A DNA stretch of 64,000 nucleotides from Marinicauda salina (GTDB lineage: Bacteria > Pseudomonadota > Alphaproteobacteria > Caulobacterales > Maricaulaceae), in assembly GCF_003122085.1 (NCBI RefSeq), contig NZ_QEXV01000001.1, positions 1-64,000 of the forward strand. Reading direction: 5' to 3'. This document shows positions 60,965 through 64,000 of this stretch, piece after piece. Position 1 is the stretch's first letter, and the number at the start of each line of letters is the position of its first letter. Below the pieces are notes generated by a model, which saw only the letters and a list, made by a program, of their open reading frames with translations, made no database searches and had not been told where the DNA came from. Made by a program: the position numbers and the translations under genes.

Positions 60965-62174
60965 CAAGTCCGCCCTGCGCGCGGCCATGCCGCGCGATCC
61001 GATCGCCGCCCGCCGCGAGTACGCCGGTCCCGCGCTGTTCAGCTACGGCTTCCGGCCCTTCTTCCTGTTCGGCGCGCTCTGGGCCGCCCTCGCCGCGCCG
61101 ATCTGGATGGGCGTGTTCCTGAGCGGCGGCGCGACGGTCGGGACCGCGCCGGCGCTCGCCTGGCACGTCCACGAGATGGTGTTCGGCTTTCTCGCCGCGA
61201 TCATCGCCGGCTTCCTGCTGACCGCCGTGCCCAACTGGACCGGCGGGCTGGCCGTGATGGGCGGGCGGCTGGCCGGGCTCTTCGGGCTGTGGGCGGCCGG
61301 GCGCGCGGCGATGCTCGCCCAGGGCGCGGCCCCGGTCGCCGCGGCGATCGTCGACAGCGCCTTCCTGGTCCTGTTCGCGGCCATGATCTGGCGCGAGGTG
61401 CTGCTCGGCGGCAATCGCAGGAACGCGCCGGTGTGCGCGCTGACGAGCCTGCTCGCGCTGGCCAATATCGGCTTCCACGCCGCGCTGATCACGGGCGCCG
61501 ACTGGCGCGCCGCCCAGGGCGCGGCGATCGCCGCGGTCGCGATGCTCATCGCGCTGATCGGCGGACGCATCACACCCAGCTTCACGCGCAACTGGATGAC
61601 CCAGCGTGGGATGAGCGATCTCCCCGCGGCCATGGGCGCGTTCGACGCCGGCGCGCTCGCCGCGGCGGGCGCCGGCCTGCTGGCCTGGATCCTCGCCCCG
61701 ATGGATTGGTTCGCCGGCGCGCTGTTGCTGATCGCCGGGGCGATGCACGCGATCCGGCTGGCGCGCTGGAAGGGCTGGCACACGACGGCCGAGCCGCTCG
61801 TGACCATCCTCCATGTCGGCTACGCTTGGCTGCCGCTGGGGCTCGTCCTGATGGGCGCGTCAGCGATCGCGCCCGGCCCGGTTCCCGCCAGCGCGGCGCT
61901 GCACGCGCTCACCGCCGGAGCGATGGGCACGATGACGCTGGCGGTCATGACCCGCGCCACGCTCGGCCACACCGGTCGCGATCGCGCGGCCGACGCCTGG
62001 ACGCGCCTGATCTACGGGCTGGTCGTGGCCGGCGCGCTCATCCGCGTGCTCGCCCCGATCGCGCTGGGGGCCGGACAGTACGCCGCGCTCGGCGCCGGCG
62101 CGGCGCTGTGGAGCGCGGCCTTCGCGGTGTTCGTCCTGCGCTACGGACCGATGCTCGTCGCGCCGCGTCGGTGA
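60951..62174 (+). CDS. nnrS: NnrS family membrane protein
   Basis: NnrS proteins are haem- and copper-containing membrane proteins that protect cells during NO stress. The 407-residue protein has about 12 helices and the WHVHEMVFGF motif near residue 72, probably a haem or metal ligand site. GGRITPSFTRNWM near residue 204 is also family-typical. I chose the GTG at 60951 with GAGG 6 nt upstream; it overlaps nrdG by 14 bp, so translation is coupled. It is the third gene of an nrdD-nrdG-nnrS operon. Confidence 0.93.
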   Translation: MLKADKSALRAAMPRDPIAARREYAGPALFSYGFRPFFLFGALWAALAAPIWMGVFLSGGATVGTAPALAWHVHEMVFGFLAAIIAGFLLTAVPNWTGGLAVMGGRLAGLFGLWAAGRAAMLAQGAAPVAAAIVDSAFLVLFAAMIWREVLLGGNRRNAPVCALTSLLALANIGFHAALITGADWRAAQGAAIAAVAMLIALIGGRITPSFTRNWMTQRGMSDLPAAMGAFDAGALAAAGAGLLAWILAPMDWFAGALLLIAGAMHAIRLARWKGWHTTAEPLVTILHVGYAWLPLGLVLMGASAIAPGPVPASAALHALTAGAMGTMTLAVMTRATLGHTGRDRAADAWTRLIYGLVVAGALIRVLAPIALGAGQYAALGAGAALWSAAFAVFVLRYGPMLVAPRR

Positions 62175-62180
62175 AGGAGG

Positions 62181-62840
62181 CTACATCCGGCCGCGGACGA
62201 CCAGATCGTCGCCGGTCACGCCGGACGCCCTGTCGGACAGCAGGAAGGCGACCGCCTCGGCGACCTCCTCCGGCTTCGCCCAGGCCGAGAAGTCCGCGTC
62301 GGCCATGGCCTCGCGATTGGGCGGGGTGTCGATGATGGTCGGCGAGACGGAATTGACCCGCACGCCGTTCGGCTTGAGCTCGGCGGCGAGCGCCTCGGTC
62401 AGGCGCCGCACGCCCGCCTTCGACGCCGCGTAGGGCCCCATGCCTTCATCGGCGTGACCGGCGGCGGCCGCGGCGATGTTGACGATCGCCCCGCCCTTCC
62501 CCAAGCGGCCGGCCGCGGCGCGGCAGGAGACCGCGGCGCTGAGCACGTTCATGCGCCACAGGCGCTCCCACAGATCGGGCTCGCTCTCCAGCACGGGCCG
62601 CCAGTCGAACCCGCCCGCGCAATTGACCAGCCCGGTCGGTTTCCGCCCGTCGGCCTCGAGGCGGTCATAGACGGTCTCGACCTGGCCGGGCTCGGTGAGA
62701 TCGATCCCGCCGAAGACAGCCTCGGCGGCGTCCTTGTCGGGCTGGCCGAGATCGACGGCCGCGACCGCTTGGCCGGCCTCGCGCAGCAGGCTGCACACGG
62801 TCTTTCCGAGCGTTCCGGCCGCGCCGGTGACAACGATCAT
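62181..62840 (-). CDS. Short-chain dehydrogenase/reductase
   Basis: A 219-residue NAD(P)-dependent oxidoreductase. The Rossmann motif GAAGTLGK is near residue 7, NCAGGFDW near 80, and the catalytic Tyr/Lys in YAASKAG near 147. Its substrate is unknown. GGAG lies before the ATG at 62838-62840. The end converges with nnrS after 6 bp. Nothing ties it to NO metabolism. Confidence 0.9.
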   Translation of the reverse strand: MIVVTGAAGTLGKTVCSLLREAGQAVAAVDLGQPDKDAAEAVFGGIDLTEPGQVETVYDRLEADGRKPTGLVNCAGGFDWRPVLESEPDLWERLWRMNVLSAAVSCRAAAGRLGKGGAIVNIAAAAAGHADEGMGPYAASKAGVRRLTEALAAELKPNGVRVNSVSPTIIDTPPNREAMADADFSAWAKPEEVAEAVAFLLSDRASGVTGDDLVVRGRM

Positions 62841-63006
62841 CGAGGGCGTCTCCCTTGTTCGGCGTCGGCCCGTGATAGGCGATGTCGCCCGGGCGGGCAA
62901 AGCCGATCCGCTCGCCCCCGGCGCAGGCTGAGGCGGGGCGCCGCAGGGCCGGCGGCGCGTCCGGCCGGTATCGTGGGGACGATCGAATCAGGAGGTCGAG
63001 CCGACC

Positions 63007-63273
63007 ATGAACCACAAGCACCGCAAGATCCTGCACGCCATCTTCGCCCATCCCGAGCCGGCGAACCTGTCGCCGGCCGATGTCGAGCATGTGCTCGAAG
63101 ACCTCGGCGCGGAGCTGGGCGAGCGCGGCGGCGCGAAGTTCTCCGTCACGCTCAACGGCCAGACGGCGAACTTCCATCACGCCAGGCACTCCCTGCCCAA
63201 GGACGAGGTCCGCGCGATCCGGAAATTCCTCGAAGGCGCCGGCGTCGATCCCGAGCGGGATCATCCGTTGTAG
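63007..63273 (+). CDS. Solitary HicA-like small protein
   Basis: An 88-residue protein with the HicA mRNA-interferase outline: an N-terminal helix, LEDLGAELGERGGAKFSVTLNG in the place of the double-stranded-RNA-binding-like core, a His pair in ANFHHARHS, and the closing helix KDEVRAIRKFLEGAGV. GGAGG precedes the ATG by about 10 bases. No HicB antitoxin follows. The protein could be an inactive or single-gene relative rather than a toxin. Confidence 0.62.
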   Translation: MNHKHRKILHAIFAHPEPANLSPADVEHVLEDLGAELGERGGAKFSVTLNGQTANFHHARHSLPKDEVRAIRKFLEGAGVDPERDHPL

Positions 63274-63800
63274 GGGCTGTCGCGGCTTCGCGGCCCTCGT
63301 TCTTCGAGACCCGATCCCCCTCCCTCCCCTTGATGGGGGGGGTATAGCTAAATCTTAAAAGAAAGACCCCGAGGTTCGTTTGACATCCCTGCCGGGACTG
63401 CAGGGCAATTTAGAAGGCTATTGACGCAGGTGTCGGGAATTCGATCACTCAGCGTGATGAGTTCGGAAAGCCTCTAATTCAAGAAGATTTTGGTGACGAC
63501 CCGCGCTGCCGCCTTTTCTGTTGTTCGGATTGCACCCTGCGCCCTCGCCAGCCGACCAAATAAGCCTGGTTTCCCGCCGCCGGATTTAGCTGGATGTAAT
63601 AGCAGCGTGCGTTACCGAACGTTGAAACTCGCACTCCGAGCTAATCCCACGAAATGGCGTAGCTGAAAGCTTTTTCACAACATCCATGTCGACGGCATAC
63701 GGGGCCTCTTGGGGTCATTGATGGGTCAGATTAACCTTCAAAACTGATTCTGTGCACCACCCCGACTGAGACGAAGTTGATAAAGGCCGGAGTAAGTGAT
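63274..63800. other. Gene-free lower-GC boundary region
   Basis: I see no supported gene in these 527 bp. The first 70 bp include a C/G-rich repeat-like stretch with CCCC-TTGAT-GGGG near 63321-63337. From about 63344 the base content becomes clearly richer in A and T, as for TAGCTAAATCTTAAAAGAAA. This marks the edge of differently composed DNA and could be an insertion border. No tRNA or att repeat is visible. Confidence 0.6.
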
Positions 63801-64000
63801 TTGGACCGACTAGCTACAATTGGTGCCGGCGCGAACGCGGTTGAAACACATCGTTCTGAAACCGGCATCGCAAAACAGTTGGGCGCAATCGATTGGGCCT
63901 TCCCGCAGCGGGGCAAGGGGGAAGCAATTGAGGCGGTCCATCCGTATCCAGCAAAGTTTGTGTCCGATCTTCCTCAAGCCGTTCTGTCTGTGCTTCCAGT
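63801..64000 (+). CDS. Probable DNA methyltransferase, N-terminal part
   Basis: An open frame runs from a TTG at 63801, which has GGAG 8 nt upstream, to the end of the window (66 complete codons, no stop). The translation includes DWAFPQRGKGEAIEAVHPYPAKFVSDLP. The HPYPAKF block is typical of the start of site-specific DNA methyltransferases of the N4/N6 type. The rest lies outside the window, so the catalytic DPPY/SPPY motif cannot be checked. The codon use is less GC-rich than in the other genes. Confidence 0.62.
   Translation, partial: MDRLATIGAGANAVETHRSETGIAKQLGAIDWAFPQRGKGEAIEAVHPYPAKFVSDLPQAVLSVLP

Overview
The window is 64 kb of very GC-rich DNA with dense, short-spaced genes. GAPDH, sulfolipid synthase SqdB, GHMP-type homoserine kinase, TonB-dependent uptake, secreted S9 and M16 peptidases and NnrR/NsrR-type regulators suggest a free-living, probably marine, alphaproteobacterium. 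Something near Maricaulales, Parvularculales or Hyphomonadaceae is a guess from gene content. There is no rRNA or CRISPR array; one tRNA-Ser(GGA) is present. GC content falls only at the far right end.

Layout. 0.1-9.6 kb: gap, sqdB, and a minus-strand run of M16 peptidase, S9 peptidase, FKBP lipoprotein and argE. 9.6-14.5 kb: a monooxygenase-fold protein, a double-ATPase peptide ABC protein and a multi-PAS histidine kinase. 14.5-18.4 kb: copper locus 1 (PepSY membrane protein, multicopper oxidase, TolC-type lipoprotein, divergent csoR). 18.5-36.6 kb: mixed chromosome genes: valS, a site-2 protease, dodecin, a putative Zn protease, a methyltransferase, uup, a DUF2855 protein, ppk2, a Baeyer-Villiger-type monooxygenase, a carboxylesterase, leuS, thrB and an AhpD-like protein. 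36.7-43.6 kb: tRNA-Ser, a VWA protein with five tandem 88-residue repeats, three secreted proteins of unknown function and an outer-membrane porin. 43.7-48.4 kb: a PLP decarboxylase, then copper locus 2 (copA and a DUF411 protein). 48.4-62.2 kb: a nitrite/NO island with a TonB receptor, pseudoazurin, nirK, a DUF1858 protein, an NnrR/Dnr-type regulator, hemN, quinol NO reductase, a DUF454 protein, nsrR, nrdD, nrdG and nnrS. 62.2-63.3 kb: an SDR and a solitary HicA-like protein. 63.3-64 kb: lower-GC DNA with the start of a probable DNA methyltransferase.

How the genes work together. The island encodes nitrite to NO (NirK, fed by pseudoazurin) and NO to N2O (NorZ), plus oxygen-independent haem synthesis (HemN), oxygen-independent deoxynucleotide synthesis (NrdDG) and NnrS. 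No nitrate or N2O reductase is visible. Perfect TTGCG-N4-CGCAA palindromes lie before hemN/nnrR, the DUF1858 gene, norZ and the distant porin gene, and a degenerate copy lies before nirK. A separate 23-bp NsrR-like site fills the nrdD promoter. The two copper loci carry matching CsoR-type operators inside their promoters. At csoR this arrangement predicts two divergent leaderless transcripts. Copper handling and copper-dependent denitrification are therefore adjacent, with three readable regulatory circuits (CsoR, NnrR/Dnr, NsrR).
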